Assembly (NCBI GenBank): GCA_948474755.1
Contig: CAOLHI010000619.1
Span: forward strand, 310,001-374,000
Direction: 5' to 3'
Source: Ctenosaura bakeri
Lineage: Eukaryota; Chordata; Lepidosauria; Squamata; Iguanidae
DNA length: 64,000 nucleotides
Position numbers and translations under genes: made by a program. Shown one piece after another: positions 22,501-32,659 of this stretch. Each line of letters opens with the position of its first letter. The stretch's first letter is position 1. The notes below the pieces were generated by a model. That model was not told the origin of the DNA and ran no database searches. It worked only from the letters and a program-made list of their open reading frames with translations.

Positions 22501-23021
22501 CCTGGGGTTTGCAGTTTCGGAGGGGCCTCCGGCCCCTCCCGAAACTGCAAACCCCAGGATTCCAGAGGAGGTTGAAAGTGGAATCATGCGCTATAACAGG
22601 CTAGTGCGGAAATGTAATATAACAGTGTAGTGCTGAAATGGCCATGGACTCCTCATGAACAGTAGTTTATTCACAATCAGCTGTGCAAGCCTATGCATTT
22701 TTTACTCGGAAGTAAATCCCCCCCCCAGTTCCATGGGACTAAAACCTTGCACAGGACTGCAAACGGAGGAAATCAGAATAAAAGTCGCTTCTACTTAGGA
22801 TCCCCCCCGCCCCGAAAGGCACACCATTAGCAATCGATCCTGGGCAAATACCCGTGCAAAGCCCTCCTTTCCTTCCAAGGTCGCCACCTAGGAGAAGAGG
22901 CTGCTCGGGGCCCTTCGCCCACCCGCGAGTCCCGGGCGCTTACCTGCAAGGAAACGGCCCGGCCGAAGGACCCGGCCGCCGAGGCCAGGAGAGCGCCGCC
23001 GGCCCGCAGCACAGCCGACAT
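19356..23021 (-). CDS. CISD3: CISD3, mitochondrial CDGSH iron-sulfur protein 3 (complete)
   Basis: Exons 22944-23021, 20561-20680 and 19356-19541 encode 127 residues, the same length as human CISD3. The protein has an Ala/Arg-rich presequence without acidic residues and two CDGSH motifs. Motif 1 ligands are C58, C60, C69 and H73 (CACGHSQKQPFCDGSH); motif 2 ligands are C96, C98, C107 and H111 (CGCKCTKNPPYCDGTH). Each 3Cys-1His set holds a redox-active [2Fe-2S] cluster. CISD3 is a soluble matrix protein linked to iron-sulfur and redox balance. Both introns are GT-AG in phase 0. Motif 1 is split between exons 2 and 3. Motif 2 has an extra cysteine (C100) that the human protein lacks. MLLT6 lies upstream on the same strand, as in human 17q12. 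Confidence 0.96.
20000..20135. mobile_element. Palindromic 'contact-type' MITE in CISD3 intron 2
   Basis: ATGCTTCTTTAACTCAAGTC then AAGATGTTTTGGACTTCAAT faces GGAGAACCAAGTTTGAGAAG CA. An A-run of about 14 bases sits in the right arm. A second copy on 20195-20330 (GGATGGGAATCAAGGGGCTC...CCCATCCCTGC) follows. Confidence 0.55.
20561..20680 (-). CDS. CISD3: CISD3 exon 2
   Basis: A 40-codon exon between TTGCAG and GTAATC on the - strand. It reads IRNCSASSTQPVISAKQPFQ then VALKERKGYAWCACGHSQKQ. The K-P-x-x-V-x-L-K-x-G/K-Y/W-WC-CG-S-KQ pattern is the first half of the first CDGSH motif. Confidence 0.94.
22261..22643. mobile_element. Palindromic MITE, long class (M6), carrying a nested copy
   Basis: The outer element starts GGCCATTTCTGCACTATACT and ends AGTGTAGTGCTGAAATGGCC, with ATG at 22258-22260 and 22644-22646 as target duplication. 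It is interrupted at 22440 by a second, fresher hairpin element. Confidence 0.85.
22441..22617. mobile_element. Hairpin MITE, short class (M7), nested in M6
   Basis: Starts GGCCATTGCCGCACTAGCCT; its arms meet at CGGAGGGGCCTCCGGCCCCT. TAT at 22438-22440 and 22618-22620 is the target duplication; removing the insert plus one TAT restores the outer arm GCACTATAACAGTG. Confidence 0.85.
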
Positions 23022-23245
23022 GCTTGGCGAGCTCGGGAGGCTCCTCCCCTCGCCGGGGTCACCCTCTTCGCCCCAGCCCTGCCAGGAGGCGGAGGAGGTT
23101 CATTGGGCCCGGGGAGGGCGGAGGGTTGGCAGCCAGAGCTGGGAGTCCGCGGAGGAGGGTTATGGTGGTTGGGGACCAGCCAACTTCTATTTATGGCCAC
23201 CGTCTGAATGAGAGCAGTCCCAGAGACTCCGGTCGTCAATAGCCC
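22800..23245 (-). promoter_or_regulatory. CISD3 CpG-rich promoter region
   Basis: A GC- and CpG-rich block surrounds exon 1, sharply distinct from the flanks. A CCAAT box on the - strand (ATTGG at 23102-23106) lies about 80 bases upstream of the ATG. No TATA box is apparent. Confidence 0.65.
22944..23021 (-). CDS. CISD3: CISD3 exon 1
   Basis: Encodes MSAVLRAGGALLASAAGSFG RAVSLQ (26 codons) and ends CAG before GTAAGC. Small, hydrophobic and arginine residues with no acids fit a mitochondrial presequence. The ATG at 23019-23021 is the only start giving a presequence that joins exon 2 in phase. Confidence 0.9.
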
Positions 23246-23390
23246 TGCTTAGGTCTTGCAAAGGGAGGGCGCATGTGACTTTATTTTTTTTTTGCATCCA
23301 TCTCTATAGTGTGGCTTTCCCCTTTTTCTACTGCGTTTCATTTTCTTGACCACTAAGGTCTATACTGGACGTTGCTCGGATTTTATTTTC

Positions 23391-23716
23391 TCATAGGTGA
23401 TACTTGCTAGAAAGATTTGAGATCCTGTGTCTCTAATTCCCCAAACTGTCTTGTCCAGTACAGGTAACTATTCTCCATATTCCCCAGTCCAATTCAGGGT
23501 TACTAACATGCAGAGATTGGGTTCCTGAGAGAATACACTGGCCTCCTCCTCCTTGCTGCTAGGCCTCATCTCCATAGCAACTGTCCAGGTCCAAGAGCTC
23601 TCTGGCTGAGAATTCTAAAGGCCCCTCTCTAAACTGCAAACCTCAGGATTCTTTAGAATCTACTTAGGCCGCCAGTTATATGAGGTCTTTGTCTGACACG
23701 GCCAATCATATGAGGT
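23391..23716 (-). mobile_element. Helitron-like element, partial, reverse copy
   Basis: This block is the diverged complement of the element at 47558-48153: GATCCTGTGTCTCTAATTCC, CTGTCTTGTCCAGTACAGGT and GCCTCATCTCCATAGCAACT all match it in reverse. It contains the same half-MITE (AGAGCTCTCTGGCTGAGAAT). The terminal hairpin end is not preserved. Confidence 0.6.
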
Positions 23717-23729
23717 CTTTGCCTCATAT

Positions 23730-23868
23730 TAGAATCATATAGAATCATAGAAATTCAGAGTTGGAAGAGACCACACAGGCCATCCAGTCCAACCCCCTGC
23801 CATGCAGGAAGACCCTCAAATCAATCCCGACAGATGGCCATCCAGCCTCCTAAGCAAACAGGGTAATG
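23730..23868 (-). mobile_element. CR1 LINE 3' fragment
   Basis: AGAATCATAGAAATTCAGAG, GGCCATCCAGTCCAACCCCC, TGCCATGCAGGAA and GATGGCCATCCAGCCTCC form the standard CR1 terminal sequence in reverse orientation. Confidence 0.75.
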
Positions 23869-24316
23869 CACATTTATGAATCAGTCTTGATGGAACTTGA
23901 TATTTAGACAGGTTGACACACTAAATATTTTAGATTATATATATATAATATCATATATTAGATTATAGGAGGGACCCTTTTTTTAAGTGCTGGGCCTTTT
24001 CATTGTTCCAAGAAAGCAAAGACAAATGGGAAAAAGGAGGAGGATAAGATGTGTGTGTCTGTGAGTAACAGAGAGACTGATGGGGGATTGCTTTCTTCCA
24101 AGTCCCCTGCAGTTTTTGCAGCTGCAAAATAAGATTGCCCTTAAGGACAAAACGAGACAAAGATGTATTATTTTTGGTGCAAAGTGCTTTGAATGCACCC
24201 AAGTATTCAGATCACATAGTCTGTTGAAGAGGTTAGTTGTCATTGTCGTTCATGCTTTCAAAGGATGTTGGGTAGAGTTTTTTTTCTGCTACAAAAGGGT
24301 GATTGGTTTTCTTTGA

Positions 24317-24517
24317 CCATTTCCACACTACACTGTTAAGAGTGCTAGTATTCCATTTTCAACATCCTATGGAATTCTGGGGTTTGCAGTTTAGGGAAAG
24401 GTGTTTAGAATTCTCAGCCAGAGAGCTCTTGGGCCTCAGTAGACCAGAAACCCCAGAATTCCACAGGATGTTGAAAGTGGAATAATAGCACTATGGCAGT
24501 GTAATGAAGAAATGGCC
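24317..24517. mobile_element. Palindromic MITE, long class (M8)
   Basis: Arms CCATTTCCACACTACACTGT and ...GAAATGG with the spacer AATTCTCAGCCAGAGAGCTC. TTTGA occurs on both sides, but the exact duplication is unclear. Confidence 0.75.
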
Positions 24518-24718
24518 TTTGACATAAATATACTCATTTCATTGTTTTCCCTACAGTAGCTCATAAAACTTGGGAGAGGTGGCTGACACTGTCATTGACC
24601 TCATTCAAAATTTCTTGCTCATGTTTACTGTACATTCTGCTTCTAAACGTTTTTTCCTCTCATCAGTTGTTCCCATTTTCTTGGAAGAAACATAAAGAGA
24701 TGCCTTATACGTATCTTT

Positions 24719-24893
24719 GGCCATCTCCACACTAGCCTGTTATAACGTGATGATTCCACTTTCAACATCCTCTGGAATCCTGGGGTTTGCAGTTTCGGGA
24801 GGGGCCACCCGGCCCCTCCCGAAACTGCAAACCCCAGGATTCCAGAGGATGTTGAAAGTGGAATCATCGTGCTATAACAGGCTAGTGCAGTTT
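24719..24893. mobile_element. Hairpin MITE, short class (M9)
   Basis: Starts GGCCATCTCCACACTAGCCT; the arms meet at GGGGCCACCCGGCCCC. Arm complementarity is almost complete through GCTATAACAGGCTAGTGCA, after which the right terminus is lost. Confidence 0.8.
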
Positions 24894-24899
24894 GTTTCC

Positions 24900-26105
24900 T
24901 GGCTGGGTTCCTTTGAAAGTTGAGTGACAGGCAGAAATTAAATGGGTGAAGACATGCAGCTGCAGCTGTGGGGAAAAAATCTAATCCATTGCCCTCTGTC
25001 ACATAGCTGATAAAGATGCATATGCAAGGAAAAAGAAAACAGAGGAGAGAGACACACACACAGAAGGTACAGCCTTACAGACCGTATCAGCTTTCATCCG
25101 GGTGATGATGTGGCTAATGAAAACCACTAATGCTCAAGCCATGCGCTCACCCCTTAACTGTTAAAGCACAACAATCCTGATAGCCCGATTGAGGAAATAT
25201 TGTGTTAAAACTTAGCACAATCCCTTTTCAATCTTGCTGTTCAGGTTTGCTGCTTTCTTTTCCTGGCAGCAGGGCAAGAGTGAACCAAGACCAGCTGCTT
25301 CCCTCTTGGGAAGCCTCAGCTTACATTTCTTCCAGTTTTACATCTGGTAAAACTGGCCTGGAAACTGTGTTGCCTTCCAGATGATGTTGGACAGCAATGT
25401 CCATCATCTGTCATCATTGACAGTGCTGGCGAGGGTTCATGGGAGTTGCAGTCTGTAGTAGGAGAATCATATATTCCTCAGCTCTTTGTTAATAGTGCAG
25501 GAGTCTTGCAAGGAAAAAAAATGTGGCAATATCATCTGTGTAACTTTTCCTCCAAAGTCAGGTTTCCAGATTGTGGCCTCAGTAGTCTGTGGAACAGTCA
25601 AGAATTTTATCTGAGACCTCAATTTAATTTTCTAAACATGGAAACAGATTGATAATCCAGCGGTGGTCAAAACAAACCGGCTAACAAGGCCTTGGCTTTG
25701 GGCATGTGGTTTTCATAATATGGGGCTGATGTATTCAACTTATTTTCCCATTTATAAATAATCATTTAAAGGAGCTTTCCTCAGTGGCCTACCCACTGGG
25801 TTTTTTTGAGCAGGGGGCACAGATTTAGTCCTGCTGCTTCCACTGCAGTTGCTGCAGGCTATTTTATTTTAACTTTAATAAAGTCTCCAGCAACTTTCAC
25901 ATGGTCCACAATGGAGGGAAAGAGGACAATTGATTTGATGTCTTGGTCCTGGTGGAAAAACCGTCACACTTCAGCCACTTTGACCTTGGACTTCTGGTAC
26001 TCATCCCTGGTGAATCATTGCCCTCACTTTTGCATTCACAATCATTCCCTAGAAATTGGATGCAGGATCAGTAGATTTGCTGCGAGAATTTCCATTTTCT
26101 TCCAA
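24900..26105. other. Intergenic stretch, no gene seen
   Basis: Contains a short ACAC run near 25053, a reptile repeat fragment at 25065-25140 and a 'contact-type' palindrome half at 25370-25460. No open frame resembles a known protein. Confidence 0.5.
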
Positions 26106-26111
26106 TATATT

Positions 26112-26302
26112 ACTTTGGTGTAGTGGTCAGAGCATTAGACTATGGCCCTGCAGGCCAGGCTTTGATTCTCTGCTCAGCCATGGAAACCCGCTGGGTGACT
26201 TTGGCCACATCGCACGCTCTCAGCCTCAGAAAAACTTTATCATAATTTTACCTTAGGGTCATCATAAGTCAGAAACGACTTTAAGGCACACAGCAACAAT
26301 GA
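26112..26302 (+). mobile_element. Sauria-type SINE
   Basis: TTGGTGTAGTGGTCAGAGCA, TTTGATTCTCTGCTCAGCCA, GAAACCCGCTGGGTGACTTT and the CATCATAAGTCAGAAACGAC core with a CACAGCAAC tail. Confidence 0.75.
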
Positions 26303-26825
26303 TTGTAAAAAATAAAAGATTGAAATAACTTCCTGGTTGTTAAAATACAGCTGTGATACAAAGATATTCTGCATTATACATGACAGATATGAAACAAGGG
26401 GGAGTTAGTGAAGGCAGATGGTGGGGAAGAAGAAGGAAAAATAATAAGCAGCAGTTGTCCTCTGTGACTTTCTCACTGTTTTAGCTCCCATAGTGGATTT
26501 TCTCAATGGAAAAAAAAACTGTTGAGATGTTTGATACTTCTTAATTCATACTTTCCATAAGTGGGAAGTGTCTGTTACAGTGCTCTCAAAGAAATGTGAT
26601 ACATTCTCAGAAGCCCATTTGGCACAGTTGACCCCCCCCCAATTCCGGATTTAAAACAGAAAATGGTAGAGGGAAAAGCAAATACGCTTGTTTTGCTTTA
26701 GTACCATTAAGTGCCACAATTTCTTTCTTCCAACAGAGCTAAGCTAAGTAATAATGGAAAATGTATCCATATTCAAATATTGGCTAACATTTCAGTGTTG
26801 AAACTTCATAAAACATATTCATGTG

Positions 26826-27025
26826 TATGTGTCTTCAAGTCTCCTGTCAATTTATGGTGACCTCATGAATTTTATAGGGTTTTCTTAGGCAAGGAATACT
26901 CAAGAGGTGGGTTTGCCAGTTCCTTCCTCTGAAATATAGCCTACAACACCTGGTGTTCCTTAGTGGTCTCCCATCCAACCAGAGCTGACCCTGCATAGCT
27001 GCCAAGATTGGAATTCCATAATACA
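26826..27025 (-). mobile_element. 5S rRNA-derived SINE (5S-Sauria type)
   Basis: On the - strand the head reads GTTGGATGGGAGACCACTAA then GGAACACCAGGTGTTGTAGG. This matches the 3' half of 5S rRNA, including its internal promoter box C (GGATGGGAGAC). The body then has AAGAAAACCCTATAAAATTC and ATGAGGTCACCATAAATTGA, a Bov-B-like 3' end. It is a retroposon and not a functional 5S gene. Confidence 0.7.
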
Positions 27026-27125
27026 TAGGGAACCTCCAGACATGTTGGGTTTTAGTTTCCAGAAGCCCCATCCAGAATGGCCAGTAGCAATGGATTCCGG
27101 GAACCAATGTGGGCTTTCAAAATAA

Positions 27126-27890
27126 TTAACTGGTTCTGCTTTTTGAATGCGTGCGTGTTAACCAAACATTTTCAATTGTTGTATAATTCATCATTGTAGA
27201 AATGTATGTGGATGCATGCTTGCCTGCAGCAGGAGAGAGAGGAGGGATCAGGGCTGAGAGGTCTTCATATGACCCTTTTTCTCTATGTTCTCTCTTCTTC
27301 TCAATCCTTCCTCGATTGCTGCCTGTCATTCCTTTCCTGACTGCAGGCTGCCTGCAAGACAGTGATTGACTCCTTTTAATCCTCTTCCTTAGCATTATCT
27401 GATGGTGCAGAGCTGGGAAAACTTTTGGCTTGCTGCTATTTCTGTTGCCAGAGAGGGTGGCTGGGAGTGAATTAAGGCATGTGTCAGTGGGAGGGAGAAG
27501 GTGCAGCAAAACTTTTAATTTTCTGTCCCACACAAGTGGTGCAGTGAATCTGACAAATTCACTGGTTTGGGTGAATTGGTGCAAACTAGTGGAGTGACAC
27601 CACTGGTGGGAACTGTAATATGTATGTGTGTGTACACACACACACACACACACATACACAGAGGACAAAATGCAGTACTTGCTATACCAGATCACACTGA
27701 GCTGCCCTTTCCTTAGTTGTTGAGTGAGCAGTTAAACCTCAAATACATCAGGTGTTATATATACATGTATATGAGATACACATTATTTGAAGTTTAAACA
27801 AAATGTGAAAATTGTCCCAGGAACTTACAGTGTTAGACTTTAAGTGGGGTTAAGGATATGGCTGAATGTTTGCCCATGAAAAAAAAATAC
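27126..27890. other. Intergenic stretch with a CA/GT repeat
   Basis: A (CA)n microsatellite occupies about 27630-27660. The 189-codon open frame on the - strand across this stretch has no recognisable domain and reads through the microsatellite, so it is not called a gene. Confidence 0.5.
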
Positions 27891-27897
27891 CTATCAC

Positions 27898-28108
27898 AAA
27901 AGAGCCAGGGCAAGTGTTGGACTAGGACTCTAGCAAAGCAGAGTATCCTCAGCCATGGAGACTTACTGGGTAATCTTTGCCAAGTCACACACTCTCCACC
28001 TAAGTGGAAAGTAATGGCAAGTTTGCTTAGAATAAATCTTGCTGAGAAACCTCTAAGGCACATGAGTCACTGTCAACTGGAAGGCACAGAACAACAAAGC
28101 ACAATAGG
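27898..28108 (+). mobile_element. Sauria-type SINE (degraded)
   Basis: CAAGTGTTGGACTAGGACTC, CTCAGCCATGGAGACTTACT, CAAGTCACACACTCTCCACC and GGCACAGAACAACAAAGCAC in the standard order. Confidence 0.65.
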
Positions 28109-28163
28109 AAAAGAGATTGCACTAGGATTTGTCTAATGTTCTTATTTTTAAAAATGTACAGAG

Positions 28164-28402
28164 AAGCAAGAGAGCCAGTGTGGTGTGGTGGTTTGAACAC
28201 TGGACTACAGTTTGGAAGACCAGAATTCAGATTCCCTCTCAGGCATGGAAACCCACTGGGTGACCTTAGGCAAGTCTCACTCTCTCAACCTCAGAGGAAG
28301 GCAAAGGCAAACCCCTTCTGAATAAATCTTGCCAAGAAAACTCTGTGGTAGGTTCCCCTTAGGGTCACCATAAGTCAGAAACAACTTGACACACAATAAA
28401 AA
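28164..28402 (+). mobile_element. Sauria-type SINE
   Basis: A well-preserved copy: GAGCCAGTGTGGTGTGGTGG, ATGGAAACCCACTGGGTGAC, TCACTCTCTCAACCTCAGAG, then CACCATAAGTCAGAAACAAC and a CACACAATAAAAAC tail. Confidence 0.8.
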
Positions 28403-28417
28403 CAGTGTGCCCAAAAA

Positions 28418-30725
28418 CAGTGTGCCAAGGACAAACAGGTTTTCTCCCAGGCAGACAAATGAAGAATATTAGAACTTTACGCAATGCAATTGAATGTTAT
28501 GGAGAAAAAAAACAGGAAAGAAGGTAGCAATTATATCATTGGATGCAGAAAAAGCTTTTGACAATGTTTCCTGGGATTTTATGCATTATATCTTAAAAGA
28601 ATATCGCCTGGGAGAAACTTTTTGTGAATGGATGAAGAGGATATATCAAGATCAATCAGCAAAATTAATAATAAATGGAGATAAAATGTTGAGTTTTGAA
28701 ATGAAGAAGGGGGTATGGCAAAGGTGCCCATTATCACCGCTACTATTTATAGTAGTATCAGAGATATTATTGATAGCAATAAATGGAGATTCACAGTTAA
28801 AAGGTTTAAAAATTAAGAAGAAGGAAATAAGATATAAAGCTTTTGCTGATGATGTAATAATATTTTTTGGGGAACCACAAGAATTTATACAGAGGTTGTT
28901 AGATACTTTGTAAAAATATGGGAAAACAGCAGGATATGAGATAAATAGAGAAAAGACGAAGATGATGACTTTAAATATAACAAAAAAGGAACAAGCGGAT
29001 CTGGAGAAGAGATCTGGATATCAAATTACAAAAGGAATAAAATATTTAGAAATAGTAATTACAAACAAAAATCAAGAATTATTCAATAATAATTATATGA
29101 AGACATGGAAGGAGATTCAAAGTAAAATGGAAGCACATGAACTTGTCTCTCCTAGGAAGGATAAATGCTTTTAAAATGTCTTTATTACCTAAGCTAATGT
29201 TTCTTTTTCAAAATTTACCAATAATAGAGAGAGAAAACATTTTTAAGGACTGGGAGAAAGAGCTGCGGAAATGTATTTGGCAGGGAAAGAAACCAAGAAT
29301 AAGATTTAAAACTTTACAAGATGCAAAGGAAAGAGGACGTTTTGATGTACCATTGTTGAAAATCTATTACCAAGCATGTTGTTTGGAAATAATAAAAGAC
29401 TGGATACAGTTGGAGAATACAAAAATAAAAGAAGTGGAAGGAATAAACAATAGATTTGGCTGGCATGAATACTTATGTTATGACAAAGCAATTGTAAATA
29501 ATGATTTTAATAAGCATTGTATATGAAAGACTATTTTGAAAGTGTGGATACAAATAAAACATAGATTTTATAGAAGGCTTCTGATGTGGACCTCACCGCA
29601 AGAAGCTTTTAAAATTGCTCCAACAAAACAAGGAAATCTTTTAACATATCAAGAGTTGTTAAAATGGGAAGGAGATAAACCAAGAATGTGCACAGAAGTA
29701 GAATTAAAAGAGTTATGGCATGAATTTAACTGGTTTCCATGGAGACAATTAAGAGAGAGATTCAAGATGGATCAAAAATTGTATGGGTTTGAAAAAAATG
29801 ATAATGAATTAGATGTGCTGATGAAAGGGGATTTGAAAAAGGGAATCTCTAGATTTTATAAAATATTGTTGCAAAGAGAAATGGAACCAGAGATGATAAA
29901 AGATAATATGATTAAATGGGCGCAAAGTAGTGGACACTCAATTGAGTTGGATACGTGGGTGAAATCATGGAAAATAGATATAAAATTTACACCAAGTTTG
30001 AATTTAAGGGGAAAAAAAATTAAAATATTACATAGATGGTACATGTCACCTGTAAGGGTGAAAAAAAAACAACAAAAAATGGGAATGGAAAATGTTGGAA
30101 ATGTGGTGAGAAAGAGGTGTCCTTCTTTCATATGTGGTGGACTTGTAAGGTTGCAAAAAAATTTTGGAAGGAAATACATGATGAAATTCAGAGAATGTAT
30201 AATTTAAACTTGGAAATGAATCCAGAATTTTATTTGTTGAATATGTTAGGCTAACAAAGAGAAATAAGATCTCACCAGAAAACATTTGTTATATGTTATA
30301 ACTGCGGCAAGAATGACATATGCGCAATACTGGAAAGAAGGAAATTATATTGATATAAAAGAATGGAAATTAAAAGTTCTGGATATGGTAGAGATAGAAA
30401 GGTTGGCTTTTTCACTTAAAAATAAACCAATCCAGAACTTTGAAGGAGAATGGCAAGAAGTTCTGAACTGGATAAAGGAATGAGGGAAAGAATAAGAAAG
30501 AGTGTTGGAAAAAATGGTAATGAAAATTCAAGATGTTATAGAATAAGTATAAGCTGAATGTAATAAGGTTAAAAGTAATAATGTGCTAATCTTAGAATAG
30601 AAAAAAAATGTATAAATGGGATGTAAACACAAATTCAACTGGAAAAATGATGCTCGGAAGCCGGGGGGGTGTTATTTTGAGTAAAACTTTAATAAAAATA
30701 TATACAAAAAAAAACAAAAAACAAA
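28418..30725 (+). mobile_element. L1 LINE, 5'-truncated and decayed
   Basis: The segment spans the second part of L1 ORF2. Reverse-transcriptase motifs are visible: LDAEKAFDNVSWDF at 28538-28580, a degraded QRCPLSPLLF near 28720 and FADD near 28845. A cysteine knuckle (CWKCGEKEVSFFHMWWTCKV) lies at about 30093-30150. Stops and frameshifts (for example at 28911 and 29174) break the frame, so no enzyme is made. The A-rich end is at 30700-30728. AGTGTG-CCA-like sequence on both flanks fits a target-site duplication. Confidence 0.85.
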
Positions 30726-30728
30726 AAG

Positions 30729-32640
30729 TGTGTGCCATGCAGCGTGTTGTGCAATCCCTAAATGGGCCTTTTCTACTCCTGTGTGGTAGAGGACCCTAAC
30801 TGATTGTGTGTGGAAGCATACATCGGTGTCCAATCCAGTAAGTTTCTGTGGCTGAAATGCAGGGGGAGACGTTTTGCCTCAGCTTTGTTAACATCTCAAT
30901 AATGAAAGCTCCCACCTAGACTGTAAGTATGCAGTCTAAATAACTAGAAATCCTACCTGCTTATGCACGCAGCAATAATGAAGAAGACTTGTGCTAAGGC
31001 AGTAAAGTAAGCCAACCCTCAGTTTTTGACTTTTAAAACAAAATCTGGAATGGCAAAGTGTCTCTGGACAGGGCAACAGTAAACAAAAGGGATTATCTTA
31101 AAAGATGTAATGAACACAATCTTTATTTTTTTAAAAATTGATTCAAAAGTCATTTAGTATTTCTAGTTGGCAAGACTGGATGTTATTAAAGAATTTGTAT
31201 CTTGTTCTCCAAATAGATTTTCATCCTCCCCCAGGGCATTTTATAGTACATAAATACAGCAAAAATACAATCAATAAAAGCACGCCATCAAAATGAATGA
31301 GATTAATGTCATATAGAAACAGCACAAAACAGGTTTTGCCAGGAATTGGCTGAGCAATGTGGGGATGGGATGGGAGCTGAAATGGTGGTGGAGTAATCAT
31401 CGATTACCAGGGGTGGTTGAAGATGAGGGCAAATTTTTGCACTCCTCCTTTTACTTTCCTAGTTTGTCTTTAACTTTTCTGACATGCCAAGGAGAAAGAG
31501 AAGGAAAATAACTACCAAGAGGGCACTGATTTGCACAGAATCGCATATGCAAATGTATATGTATAAATGCAAAATTAAAAAAATGTTTTTTGTAATTTAA
31601 AGAGAATTACAGTACCTCTCCCCTGAGTGTAGAAGGCTGTTACCAGATCAGCTGTGTACCTGCAGAGTCTGCTGTCCAGGTAGACAAGCAACTTCAAGGC
31701 TTCTCTCCTTCCTTACAGTTTTCATCTTTAAATCAGGCATGGTCTGGCCAGCCCTTCAAAGACAGGGCACTTTGAAATAGAGGACTCTCCTTCAGCACCC
31801 CTTAAAGTAAAGGACTTTCCACTGTAAAGAGAGAGCCCTAATTCTGTGTGTGTTTGTGGGAAACAAAAGGATTTCAGACCCAGATCTCATACAGATTCAA
31901 GTCTCTAGTTTCCTTTAATCCACTTGATATTCCAATTTTTTTTTTCAGAACGAACCACAGCAGTAAGGGTTTTCTATTGCCAGTTGGGCTGTCCCTCAGC
32001 AATTGATAGCCCTCTTCAGGACAGAGGGGCAGGTTTCAGCATCCTTTGCCCCCTTCCCCAGAACAGCTTCCCACGGATCAGGGCATTATACCTAAGACTG
32101 TAAAACTGCGTTACACTTAAAATGGAGAGGGCTTGTCTGCTGTCAAAAAGTGTAATACAGAGTGAGCAGTAGGAAAAGCTTCCTTGAGAGCATTTCACTG
32201 CCAGGGTGCCATCACTGAGAAGGACTTGTTCCACCAGGATCTAGACATAGTCATAGTAGACCTACTGAAACAAATGGGATTTAGTTATGATTAACTTAGG
32301 TGTCATTGATTTCACTGGGTCTACTCTGAATGCATCAAACGCTGGATCTAACCCAATGTATATGTACCAAAAGCAAGAAACAAATTATAGGAATGTGGAA
32401 TACAGTAACTGTAATAACAATCACGTACTGCCAGACAGCTTTCAGCACAATCCTTTACACATTTACTTGTAAGTCAGTCCCATTTGATTGGATCCAGATT
32501 GTAGAGACATTGAGTCCAATGGAACTTAAGTTAATCACAATCAACCAGTTTTCTATCAGTTTCAGAGGGTTTGCTTGATGTATGAATAAAGATAGATTGA
32601 GTTCAATGAGATCTACTTCTGTGGATTGCTCTGTGCTCTT
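30729..32640. other. Intergenic stretch, no gene seen
   Basis: AT-rich sequence without a supported exon. Near 32240-32345 lies a degraded common reptile repeat ('tgggtctactctgaatgca'). Confidence 0.5.
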
Positions 32641-32659
32641 TTAAGAATTTTAATTTGCC

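Larger units (their letters stand above)
20681..22943 (-). other. CISD3 intron 1
   Basis: No coding exon besides those listed. It holds several 'contact-type' palindrome fragments (21295-21390, 21985-22140) and the nested MITE pair 22261-22643, which lies 300 bases from exon 1. Confidence 0.7.

Noticed and set aside
26945..26985. 5S rRNA gene on the - strand
   Set aside because: Only the 3' half of 5S is similar and it continues into a SINE body and tail, so it is a retroposon.
27126..27695. A 189-codon open frame on the - strand
   Set aside because: It reads through a (CA)n microsatellite, shows no domain, lacks splice context and lies in repeat-rich intergenic DNA.
28494..30483. Reverse transcriptase as a working gene
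   Set aside because: It is a 5'-truncated L1 with stops and frameshifts; no intact enzyme can be made.
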